A program made the position numbers and the translations under genes. This document shows positions 37,001 to 49,388 of a DNA stretch of 64,000 nucleotides, piece by piece. The stretch spans positions 870,001-934,000 of the forward strand of contig OU612065.1 in assembly GCA_914767715.1 (NCBI GenBank), read 5' to 3'. The notes below the pieces were generated by a model, which did no database searches, was not told the origin of the DNA, and saw nothing but the letters and a program-made list of their open reading frames with translations. Position 1 is the first letter of the stretch. Each line of letters begins with the position of its first letter. The stretch comes from Membranipora membranacea. Lineage: Eukaryota; Bryozoa; Gymnolaemata; Cheilostomatida; Membraniporidae.

Positions 37001-40000
37001 GACATTAGCTTGTGTAAGTAAGTCAATAAGCCGATATATTAAAGGCTTCATAAAATGAGACTTAGAGGCATCTCTCATTCACCATAGTTGATAATTACAG
37101 CTACCTCATTGTACCTACTATCAAATCTAAAAGGAGACATAAAAAAATATGTGTATTAATATACCCTGATTATAAGTCTTATTAGTATAGACGTATCCAT
37201 CCTCTTCTACAATCACTCCGGGAGGACAATTATAAAACTCCGTACCATTCGGATCAGCGAGGAAATCCCAGCCATGGTCCAAGGAATGAGAAACACACCA
37301 ATCTGTATCCCTGTAAAAAAACGACAGTTAAGTAATCCCATCAATGGGCTGGCTCTTTAAATAGCCAGCAACGTTTTTTTAAGACCGATTTATTTCACAA
37401 ATGATTAAAATTTTTTTTTAGGAATCAGACAGAGTAAATGTGACCGCAACGTTATTTCTCTGATGACATCATAGTCTGCAAAAAAATGATGTTAATGATA
37501 AAACAGCAAAAAATCAGCACAAAAAATGGATAATGCAGCGGCTTATGATGTCATAGCCGTTAGGTAAATAGCAGACAAGTAAATCCTTATCAGTGCTTGG
37601 TACAGTAACAAAAAAAAAAAATATCTTTGGGTAACCACGTTCAGAAAATAAAATAATTATATTATAAGAAAAGCCTTAATAATAGCTAGAAGACTACCAG
37701 CCTACATATAATATTCTTTGTCAGTAATGAACACTCAAAGTACATCTACCCTATCTCTCTGATCGCACTTATAGACGCTTAAAGAGATATAAAAAACTGC
37801 AAAAAATGCTGAAATTCTAGGGATTTATAATGTAACCACATATGAGCCACAATGAGTTTGCCCTTCTGTCCACCCATTCCTATATTTTTTTTGAGTAAAA
37901 TACTGATGATGCAAATACTGTGACTGATTGGGAGTAGATCCTCTTTTTGAGGACACCGACCAGAAGAACTTTCTAACTCTTATGGTTCCTGTTCACAAGG
38001 TTCACAAGGTTAACAAGTACTAATTACTGAGAAATGCTAATTAATTTGGGAGTTATTACAAATGATTTATACTGGATGGAATCTCAGAGGGTCATGATAC
38101 ATTGAACTTCATCGGTTTGGGGTTGAAAAGTTGTTTTCATGAAGCTGTAGCATTTCTGTTTGCTTTTTCATTCCACAAATTAACCAGTAATTGATCTTTT
38201 TTCACAAACTCTGGACTACGTCATGACTTCATTCATCGCAACTGTACAGTTTTTGCTACCATTTCCTCAAATCCCAGACTGAACTTTTTTGTTTAGATTT
38301 TTTTAAAAATGTTAAGTCTGCTGCGCTCAAGTTTTTCCATGTCAGGTTTTAATCATTTATTTTCTATTTAAAACAGAATTATGATCATCATGGTTTCCAT
38401 TGTTCATCCCATAAGCCATAATAAAGAAGTACTTTCACACCGCACGAAGCCAAGAATTCCAGCCTTTTTTTATAAAAAGATGAGCACAGATACGAGTACA
38501 GTAACTCTGACAAACCACAGACGAGGCATTAGACTGGCCATATGATCTCATACAAACCTGCGGTCACAGTATGATGTCAGGCTGTACTCAATGATTTATT
38601 TCTGACTCGGCCTATGAACTCAAGGACAGAGGCTAAGCACGCAAAAAAACTCCATCCAACAATAAATTATCACCATCACTAACGGTACAGCTGGTCTATT
38701 ATCATGTATCAAAAGCAAACTGAGTCTGAACTCCCCCCCCCCAGCCTGTAAGTTTTCTTTAATAAAGAATCAAGGCTGGAGTTATCAGGAAGTTTGGGAG
38801 AGGTTTCTTGGGGCCGATTTAGGACAGTTGTGTTTAAAGACCGTGGAGATGATTTTTCCATCAGAGTACCAGCTGGTTAAAATAAAATTCCTCACAGACG
38901 CGATGTGCGTGCGTAAAGGAAGCTGGTTAGCCTGTGATCTGGTGTAGAGTAGCAGTAGGGAGGAGGGGGGGATAAGCTGTGGTCTGATGATATGAGGAAT
39001 AAGGGAAGGGATTAGGTGTAGAGGTGACAGTGGGTTAAAAGTTTAATAAAGCTAACAGGTGGAAACATTTATTACACCATACCACTTATAGTTTTTTATA
39101 AAGCTTAGAAGCTTGACAGGCCAAACCACACACTCAACCTCCCTTCTTTTTATATTACTTAATCAGATCATGAGATGACATAATAATCATTATAATGTGA
39201 TTTTTGCACCGCTGATAGATGGTCTGATTCTACTGGTAAAGGCAGTGAGAGGCCAGGCCTGATATTCTAATCATGGGAAATTAAGGACATACCATTTGAA
39301 AGGGTACGGGAAGCATTACAAGGGAAGCATTACAAGGGAAGCATTACAAGGGAAGCATTACAATCAGTATTAAACTTCCCTGTATAATCAGTGCATAATT
39401 ATGGATTTGACAGCGAGGAGACGATTATTTAAGTTGGTATTACAGACTTATGTAATATTGAGAGAGAGGCGAGGAGAGGCGAGGTTACCGTTACACAGTC
39501 ACTACCTGTCACATGTTAGAAGGCAGCGAGATGTGATCATAGTTAGATATGCTGCTGATTAAATCAGCCTGCCAGCATCACATCAAGTGGTTATATACAT
39601 CATAGATATACAGATAACATAAATCGCTGACAAGGATCAGGGCCCGGAGCTGACACGTCCTCCTCCCTCTCTCCTCTCTAACCAGGAGAGAGAGAGAGCG
39701 ACGGCGGCTCATTCCCCATTACATAACAACGCTGAAAATGATCAAACACCTCTAAATTCGATCAGATACCAGAATGATTCTTCTATAGTTATACAAGAAG
39801 ATAAATAATGTACAGTAATGAGCAGATGAAGCCCTGACTGCGCTGTGAGTCTGACTGCTGGCCGTATTAATCACTCCAGGCTATCCATCCAGGTCATGGT
39901 ACGGAATGTGATGAGTTAGGTCAGTTTATGGGAACCTGCAGATCTATAACACCTTGCTAGCAGATTATTAAGCACCTTCTTGATTGAAAACATTCAATGA

Positions 40001-43000
40001 CTATTACAAAACCCCGAATTATAAATGCTAATCTGATTGAGCTGAGAATGAGGGATAATTAGAGACTAGGTATGAGGTATGAGGTATGACTATGAGGTAT
40101 GACTATGAGGTATGACTATGAGGTATGAGGTATGGTTGAATAGCTGGTCGCTCAGCTCACAGTTATGATGACAGTCTACACTGTATAATTATACAGAGTG
40201 TATTTATATATGTAGGTGGTGGTAATATAGAGAAGCGGAGGAGGTGAAGACCAGAGTAAAGTATGAGCTGTGAGTCTACAATCATCACTGGTATCACTCA
40301 CTGGTATCACACACTCAAGTACCTGTCAGTTAAACTCAAGCATCACCAATCTGTTATCCATAAACAGCCTATCATTTACGCTGATCACAATCACAACACT
40401 TCAAAACCCAATCTAATACTAGCTATGTCCCAAAACCAAGGACCTGTTATATCAATTTGAGTCATTTTATAAAAATATCAGCCCAACATGAGAAACATGC
40501 TGACCATGGAATCCAGAGAGAGAACCAAACTGACAGACAAGTGGAGGGTAGATCCTGCATGACAGTTGTCTTCTTTACGGTATGCTGTGATCACAATCAG
40601 ACAGAATAATAAACTGATACAAGAAAGAACTACAGCAGATTTGGGGGGGGGCGAGTTTAGCCATTTGCATAGTTGCCAAGTACCATATTTCATAATGACA
40701 TTGCAAGACTCTCAGAAAGAGAGTGAAGCATACTGGCCCCATCAACTCTCATAATGTCATCGCATTGTATGATGTAAAACTACCTGCAAGACCTGCAGGA
40801 TTTTCAGTCTATATGAAATAAGTAATAGTATTTGGCTTTGGCTATGCTCTAGCATTGCATAAAAAAAATTTCTAATTTCTAATTGGGATGCCATATACGC
40901 AGACCCTCAGTTTGGTAAATTAAGAAACATACAATAGATCATGATTGCTGTGCTGTATAAGAAATTCTGATCCAACCACATACACATCAGCCATAAAGGT
41001 GAGTTAATGCTGTAGATTTTTCGCACAATTTTTTCCGTCGGATTATCATATAAGACATTATTGGGTGCAATCAAACAATCTGTGTTCTGTAACGTTGACA
41101 CAAAATGCAGATTTTTGGTCCGAAAGTGTAAATGCGTCTGTTTCTAATAATGGGGGGGGGGGCTTATCCAAGCAGGTCCATAATTGCACATGAGACATCA
41201 ATTTGTTCCAAGATAGCTAAAAACCTGGACACAGAAATTACATCAGCATGTTAGGCATGTAATGTTACAACAAGCGTAAACATTTATCTTCTAAATCAGA
41301 GATTATCAGATAAACAGAGCAGATAAATAAGTGACAACCGCTGGCCTCCAGCGGGGTCACAATACAGACCCTAGGCTAAACACCCAATACAGCAGATAAT
41401 TACGGGGAGGGGTAGAAGCCCCTCCCTTACCAGACCTCAGAGGCAGGCTAACAAAGACAGCAGAGGGCTGCTAAGTTCTCACAAACACACCTCAGTTTGG
41501 TGAGAAAACTATGCGACAATATTGTCCAACATTGACTGTGTTATGCAATTTGTGATGTCCGCCTGCTGTGTGACACGATTGTAATTATTTAGCGGCGAGT
41601 GTGGGAAAGACGGGGATAAGAGCTCGGGGCGTCGTACGTAGAGAGCGAGCTGCAAGATAAGAATATCTCTACGCCTTCTTTGTTCTTCTCGCCCTGGCGC
41701 CGCTGTTTTACAGATCTATTTCAGCCCTTGTATGAGAGAGAGAAGCAATAAACAGGGAAGGGAACCCTCAGCCTTATCTCCATACATTTACCTTGAGAGA
41801 ACAGGAGGTCGGGCGCCACCTCCACCTCCTGTATCAAAAACATGTCCAGTCCTTGATTCACAATGAGATAGATTTTGAGGCTGTTTGTGTGAGGGCATTT
41901 TAATTCTGTTATGTTTTGGTGAGCTGGTTCCTAAAATTTTGATTTAATAAAATAATAAAATATCGATTTGAGGAAATATTTACTCATTTGATAGTTCAGA
42001 GGAATGATGTTTTCTTTTTATTAATTAATTAATTAATTTGATCATGGCAAATGTATAAGTGTCAGGGCTGTATCTTTTGGTTTAATGTTGGTGGGGCCAA
42101 GGGCAAGGTGACAGGGGGAGGGTGCTGTAGTGCTGTCCCTCAAGTTAAATTTTTTTCAAAAGATAGTCACACTACGCAAAGTATTCGAGAATATTGCAGT
42201 CCAGATGCTTGAGGTATAGAGAGGTGACAACCTTTAGACACAAATTCTTGTTCGAAAGACGACTGTGCTGCACCAACATAATATACGGCAGATTGTTAAT
42301 TTAACTCCCGAATGGTAAGGCTAGCATATAATGATGAAAAGATATGTTTTAATTCAATTACTTGCAATAAATATTTTCAGTTTTAGAGGGTTTCAAAATT
42401 GGAGCTTTCGGGAAAGCCATGGCCCCTTGGCCCTATCAGCTTTAGGTATTTGTGGATTTTCTTGTTGAAGTGAGGAAAGAGGGAAGAAAGCTTTTATAGT
42501 AGATAACAGTTAAAACTCTTACCCATTGGAACGGTTACTTTTCGTAGCACACTCGAACTTTGTACAAGGAAAAGCAGCAGGCAAGAAGACAGAGGCCGAT
42601 ATGTAGATTAGCTGTAAAATAATAAAACAAAAATAATTCAGTATTGGTGACAAGCAACCACTTTGAGCCACATAGACATACATTAAAGTACAGCATATTG
42701 TTTCAGCTGGAATAATTATCACATTTATGATCCCAATAAGGGACAGAGGGATTAGCTGTACATCTTTCTGATCATATTGATCTCAAAATGTACTTTTCAA
42801 ATTACAATATTCTCGTTTGTTCGCGGGGAGCACAAAGTACTTCCTATATACCACATCATGTACAGGGATACATGATGTGGTGAGTACCACCGTACATGAC
42901 ATCTCCTCCGTCGCCACCAACGTAGATCCTCCGCTCCAACATCTCAGCAGGCACAAAGAACATTACATCACATCATTATATTACTGCATATATTCTCTCT

Positions 43001-46000
43001 GAGGTGTCACTTAGTATAATAATAACTAATAAACTAAACAACCTCCAATTAAAATTAAATATTTTAGATTTTAATTAGAACATGTGGTTATACAGAGTAA
43101 TATTAATAATAGAATCGGTACTTGATTGAAGTTCATTCAATAAGCAGAGTGGAGGGTATTCTCTATGTATAGATGAGATTAGTTAAGTGCAGCACTTGGA
43201 TGACAGGCGTGGCTCCACCTTACTGACGGCGGCGATATTAGCAGACATCTTGTCTTTGGACCAGAAATTCCATCTACAGTTAAAACTCAACTCCAACTAA
43301 TAAACATCTCTTAGAAGATCCTGCGATTAAATAAACAAGCTTAAATCTCACCAAATGGGTGTTTGTTGGTTTTTTTGTAACTTAAGAAAAAATCGTCATA
43401 ATTATTCCAATCTTAAACATAATATTCATAATTTTGCAGGTAGTGGCTTGTATTTTCTCATTAGACCAGGATTATATTAGTGTCATTGTTGCACCATATC
43501 ATAATCGTAATACTTTAATAAATTACTTCCTGCCTTGTTGCAGCAGCGGCTCTGGTGCTTTTTCGCAGGTGTCTCTGCATTGTTTAATAATGACTTCAAC
43601 CTCAAAACCCAGATAGTCACATAATTTCATAGGTAAATAATGATTATTATTCTATTTGATTGACATATAGATGGGAGTATGCAGTGCCATACACTAAGTG
43701 CTAAATTCTTTATCTAGCAGAAAATATTTTACCGTATTTACAGACAAACCAGAAAAAAACTTTCTTGAGACTTGTGCGTTCCCCGGCCGGGAGCCGTTGG
43801 TCGGGATGGGGGCCAGAGTCTGAGGGCTCAGACTTGTGTGTTTTATTTCATCCGTTATTTAGCTCAGGACAATCTGCGTATGTATGTGTATTGTATTTAT
43901 GATGTTTGTTTTAATTGTCCATGTGATCTTTTCTTTTGACGAAAAAATGATTTCAGTTTTTTTTTTTGATTCTATAGTATCAATTATATTGCTAAGACTT
44001 ACAGTACGTGACACAGACACAATTATTATCATAATAGAAGATATTAGCCTCGTCACGCAGCCACAGTTTTTGGGTTTTCTGGTTCCCGAAACAAAAAAAC
44101 CCAAAAACTGGCTGTGTGACAAGGCTAAGAAGATATCATATAACTGTAATATATGATAATATATATATACGTAATAATATATATATATATATAATAACAT
44201 AATATATATATAATTTTATATTATTCTAAATGTTAAACGTATATGCTGATCTGGAAGATAATTTCAAATTGAATGAATAAATGTTATTCAATTTTTGAGA
44301 TAAACTGTCTGCAGAAATTACGACATTCTTAGCGTCATTCTCTAAATTTCACTAATCAGTTGTGTCCTGCTACAGGAGGATTAGAACCGGCACACGAGGC
44401 TATAGAGCACTTACCAGTATCACGGTAGGTTCTAACAACCGTAAGAACTTCTGGACATGGCGAGACTTGATGCTGGCGAGAACACTCTTCCTCGCTCTCG
44501 CAATCTTCAAGTTGATGAAAGTGAACACGGACCCTAGAAATCCACCGAGCGCTCCTATAAGAATTGTGGGTATGAAAACAGCGACATGGAAGTCAAATCC
44601 ATGATACACCTACAATAATATCAAAAATATATGGTATACAGGTACAGGTACAAAAAACAAAGTGGGTGAAACCCTCTACAGCACTTGATGTAATGATTAA
44701 ACAGGCCATAGCTAGATTAATGGAGATAAAAACGCAAATACTGTTGTGTTGTTATTCCTGAGTTGATCTTGGCTGTTTTGGTGACAGAGCTAAACCTGAC
44801 CTCATCGGAGGATTAAAGGACGGAACATTTGGTGACAAGTTGGTGACGAGTTGGTGACTCGTGTATGGAGCAATCTCTGAGAAGTTGTTTATTGTGGTGT
44901 ATTATACCCTGACCATATTACGCAGGTTTCAGGTTTCACCACCGTACAGGAATGTTTGGATATAAATCTAAGCTGAACCCGTCCCCATTTTATCACCTCC
45001 CATTATTTACCACTAGGTAAACTGTTGTTATTCAGGCAAAAAGGTTCCATTATTGCAAAATCATGTTTCACCACAAAAATCATCTTTAAAATTCTAAAAA
45101 CAGGTGACCAGAGAGTGATTTTTAAATATGATAATTGTCACCTTTTGTTGAAGGTAGACGTATCAAACTGTAATGAAGCAGAAAAGACATCTGTATTTAT
45201 AATCTTTGTCTGTATAGTCTCAAAAGTACTCACGAAGATGGTCAGCTTTATGAGACTATGTGGGCAAAGCGTTTATTGCTAGTCAGGTTAAACATCAAAC
45301 TCTCATTAAGATTTGGGATTTCCAAATATTATTATTTGTGCGGTGAGTTGATGAGTCTGCACCCTACAAATTATGCGTTATATCAGCTGATGTTACACAA
45401 TGTATAATCACCCAGATAATTACCAATGACTAACTTCTATCATAAATATCTTAAAAATTTAAATCAAGTTACACAGCTTTGATGTGGACAAGCAACGAAC
45501 AAGCCATGAATGTACTTGAAAAAATTTGCCATATTGTAATTGCCATAATTGATACAGGTCGCTAAGAAGTGTGTTAATTATTATTTGTTAATTACCCATG
45601 CACATCTGGTCAGGTGAGGGTGCAGTGGTGCTTCGACACTTTCAAGACATTTTATAATGGGGAATACAGCCGGTCAGCCAATTACATAAGCTGATGGGCG
45701 CCACACAACGCCACAGAACATACAAGTAAATAATTAGGCAGCACCCATTAAAAAGAACAAGATTTACAAACTGAGCTGTTGAAGGCATCATCAAGAAAGT
45801 GGAAATGTGTTTCTTAATTCCCTCTCTATGAACACAAATTAACTTCACTTAATTATTTGTTTTGACAATCATTGTTATTCGAGATCAAACAGCGGATTGG
45901 AAGTTGGAATCTGTTTACATCAAGTTAGATAAAACTTCATTCATTAAATTTGGTTTTCCAGCTCTAAAAATATTTGTATTTTTATGTATATAATACAGTG

Positions 46001-49000
46001 AGGCTACGCTGGCAGTCTGACCTCGGCCATTGTTTCTTTGTGTTTGATTTGCAGACTGGATGAAACAGATTTTTTATGCTGCTTTTCCTTACCCACCTTG
46101 AATAATATAAACTGTGTAGATTTGAAGAGGCCGAAGCTGCCAGTAAAGTCGAATCCTTTGAAGGCTGAATTAAATATACTAGAGGTGAAGACAGAGACCA
46201 TACAGCAGAAGAAGATCTGCCAGCTCAGGCGGTCATTCCAAAACGACGATACCTGTAGACAAGAATAACAAGGTTATTCTACACGACTCACAAGTTCGAT
46301 GGATAACCTCAATCCTGTTTAAATCAACTGTATGCGACACAAGTTACAAATCTTTGTTTGAAACTTGTTTCTTGTTGCAAGAAACTGTGCTTAGTCATAT
46401 TTAAATTGAGCAAGGAAACGATCAAGGAGCCAAGTCTATCTTCTTAATTAAATGTATATATATACAAAACTATATATATAATCCGATTATAAGACTGACC
46501 TCCTCCATAGAGAAGAGTAGACCTCCGACAGGAGCTCCGAACGCTGCTGATACTCCGGCAGCGGCTCCCGCTGAGACAAAGTTCCTCCTGTAGCACAAAA
46601 TATAATACACTATATATATATATATAATCGGCAATACAAAGTAGGATATAGTGCAATGTAGGGAATTGTGCAGAACAAAGTAATTAAAATTTAAAACATG
46701 AACTAAATTTTTTCTAAATATTAACCAAACATAATCAAACTCAAACCCACATTACAAACATAAGTAGTTGAAAGTTTATACATGGAGTTGTCCAACCACT
46801 GCAAGCTTTATTACAAGGAAGGATAACTCAAGTTTATCGCAATAAGTCAGCCTTCAGCTTTGGAACTGTTAATAAGCAGCGATTGAGCCATTATATTGGC
46901 CGATATCTGTGTCCAAACTGACTACGTGGCGGTATGACTTGATGTTTATAAGAACAGCAGATAAGGATTACCTACCTGTCTTCTGTGTTTCTAAAACGCT
47001 CAAAGAACGGAATTCTAATCTTCAAAGTGTCAGACTTAAATTGACTAACTCCGGCCCCAACTAGACTCCTACAGCATAAATACCGACAGGTGAGAGACAA
47101 AATAAACACTAGTGTCCAAGAGATCAAACACAACAAGAAGAGCCTTCACGGACAACAAGGCATCAACTCTCTGCGCTGATAATCGTTCTCTATCTACTTC
47201 ATATCGACGAGATAAAACATGAGTGGCTGTGCTTATACAAGCTCAACAGAAAATTCCACTCAGAAGTTATCAAGTTGGATTAAAACAATGTATATGTGAG
47301 AAGTTAGACGTATCGACATCAGATGGTGGAACAAATCACAGCATGACTCACCCGAGATGAATCATAGGCCCCTCGGGTCCGATAGGTAGACCGCTGCCTA
47401 CAGACAGGCAGCATGAGAGAAACTTTATAACAAGAGTCTTTACATTAAATATGTGTCTGACTTGAGTACCATTCAGGAAACCAATCAGCTCAGGGATACC
47501 TGAACCACCCGCTGCAGGTCTCACAAACTAAAAACAGTAAAATAATCAGCGGATCTCACAAACTAAAACAGCAATAGACTAGTACAAATACTACTGATCA
47601 AGCTTTTCTGATATAATAAATACATTTGTACTGCCTACAACTGGACAAACTCCTAATGTACTACCTGCAAATATACTAATGCCGTTAACTGCAGATAATA
47701 TACCAATACATACTTACAACGACTAACGCTGAACCAAGAATGAGAAATAAAGCTGAAAAACTCATACACCACCCCCAGGCCAACCATAAGTGATTATCCT
47801 GAAATCACAGAAAAATATAATATATGAATAAATATATGAGGATGAGAGGATAAGGGTAGTGATATATAAGTGTGACCCTTCCTCTTACCTCTTCCTCTTA
47901 CTGCTACATAGGGCATCAAACTTATTAGCCATACACCTCCAAAGAAGCCCCCTATATTATTAAACTAGTATAAATTAGCCTGAGTGTGTTTCAAGAGAAC
48001 ACAGTTTGTTTATGTAAGGCCTGACAGCATACTCATCCTATCACTACACCGGACAATAAGGAGACATTGATTTGTATAATTTGATAGTTTCAGACTTCCT
48101 TTTTTCTCAGTTCTCACGGCAGTGATAAGGTTATATGCAGCTTACAATTATTAGTTATATCCAATCGAATCTTTAAATCAAATTTTGTGAAATATATGAT
48201 CTTGATGAGATATTGTTTACCTTTCATGAATAGGGTTATTAATGTCGGACTAATGGTTTTTGAGAAACAGAAAAAGCGATATATCACATATAAACCCTCT
48301 GTGTATACATTATCACACATTATCACAGCTATGCTGAGAGAGCTGCCAACTCACCGCAAGATACTCTCTGGCTCTCTCTATTCTCACATCAGTCAACCTC
48401 TCAATAATCTGATGAAGTAAAAATCCTAAAAACCCGACTATAAATCCAATCAATCCCATCATCAACCACTGGTCCCAATCCAATCTGAAAATACAGAGAG
48501 CAAGTAACTCAATACCTGTTGAGTATGTTGCATATGATATCTCAAAGCCTGGTTAAAGATGACTGATCTTGCTACCAAATTAATTTGAAAATTTACCAAA
48601 TATACTTTTGTATCACATCAACTCTAACAGTATAATAAGCATTTATTCCCCACAACAGCTTTGTTTTTTTTGTTTTTTTCTCTATGCACTAGGTCTTATT
48701 TGACCGCCCTATTTAACGGGCCCCCTTAAGCTCGGTTGGCTTGTGTGGGGTAGTACCCTAGTACCCTATACAGGTTTGTTACCTGGATGGCTGTCTTTTT
48801 ATCCAATTCTTGTATACTTCACTATGAGAAGGTAAGTAGTCTTGACTCTCAAAGGTACTCAAAGTTTGTCGTTCTTCATCTGTGTACTTGTGATTAGTAT
48901 ACGTACTTTCAAAGTCTCTTCCCTAAAATTACAATAATACGGTGATAAAAAACCAGCAGCAAAAAGGAGACAACTTCAAAATTATTTGCAAGTCTCAACG

Positions 49001-49388
49001 ATCTTAATCATCTGTTTTGCGTCGTATTGTCATGTGTATTGGCTTCATTTGTCTCAATTAGATTTAAGTGAGTATGAAACACAAAGTAATCTTCAATCAC
49101 CTATTACATGGACTTCACCTTTTCAAAGAATGAAACAGAGCGAGCATCCGCAGGATAATGCACAGCATCATCTTGTGGTGGCTGAAAACTGACTCCATAC
49201 TTTGACAGTCTTGAGGGTCTCTGACGCAGTGAAGTGCCCCCAACACGTGAGGACGCTTGTGATGTACTATTCTTCGGTCTACTCGAAGTCGAGGGGACTG
49301 TTAGTCCTGAGTTTATGGTATTGAGCCTGAGGACATTATCACCAGTAAGGTCATCATAAGTAGCTTCATCATGCATAGCATCAGCCAT
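31086..49388 (-). CDS. CLC family chloride transporter, CLC-6/7/plant CLC-d-like, complete
   Basis: Seventeen exons: 49119-49388, 48783-48922, 48355-48484, 47718-47798, 47352-47527, 46976-47068, 46500-46587, 46097-46252, 44415-44609, 42523-42611, 37165-37310, 36437-36608, 35170-35344, 33624-33793, 33119-33295, 32371-32566, 31086-31652. They sum to 3021 nt (1006 aa), all phases matching. After a disordered 110-residue N-terminus comes FESQDY, like ESLDYD of CLC-6/7. The pore has GSGIPE (216-220), GPEGP (257-261, gating Glu259), FGAPVGG, MEEVSSFWN (proton Glu near 326), SSGLVVPM and [11 protein letters not shown]. Both gating and proton glutamates are kept, so Cl-/H+ exchange in endolysosomes is the likely role. 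Two CBS domains follow in exons 15 and 17, with GLRHLVV and GMITRRDL. The 110-residue C-terminal tail is Ser/Asn/Thr-rich. The proline in GPEGP departs from the usual GKEGP. Exact subfamily is uncertain. Confidence 0.94.
36690..36968. repeat. G-rich GGTGGTG minisatellite in a CLC intron
   Basis: Tandem GGTGTGGATGGT units passing into GGTGGTGAGGCCT units (about nine copies). It lies between CLC exons 11 and 12. The plus strand is G-rich, so the CLC pre-mRNA is CCACC-rich here. Non-coding. Confidence 0.9.
39308..39365. repeat. 14-bp tandem repeat
   Basis: Four copies of GGGAAGCATTACAA in CLC intron 10. Confidence 0.9.
40062..40133. repeat. 7/13-bp tandem repeat
   Basis: Alternating ATGAGGT and GACTATGAGGTAT units in CLC intron 10. 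Confidence 0.85.
44044..44128. mobile_element. Foldback element with 9-bp target-site duplication
   Basis: Arms begin TAGCCTCGTCACGCAGCC and end with a near reverse complement (GGCTGTGTGACAAGGCTA), with AGTTTTTGGGTTTT continuing the stem. A direct repeat AGAAGATAT sits at 44036-44044 and 44128-44136. A 9-bp duplication fits Mutator-like transposition, with the internal part lost. It lies in a CLC intron. Confidence 0.7.
44150..44215. repeat. (AT)n tract
   Basis: Dense TA dinucleotide runs broken by CG and TA changes, just beside the foldback element in a CLC intron. Confidence 0.9.

Larger units (their letters stand above)
37311..42522. other. Large CLC intron 10
   Basis: 5.2 kb, the longest intron of the gene, phase 2. 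Contents: tandem GGGAAGCATTACAA (39308-39362), tandem GACTATGAGGTAT (40062-40133), a polypurine stem near 39660-39705, a G-rich hairpin GGGGAGGGG/CCCCTCCC near 41403-41430, and G or C runs near 38735, 40644 and 41151. No credible nested gene is seen on either strand. Confidence 0.75.

Noticed and set aside
43859-44200. Two overlapping open frames of 90 and 113 codons on opposite strands
   Set aside because: They cross a foldback element and an (AT)n tract in a CLC intron. The hydrophobic peptides come from AT-rich codons.
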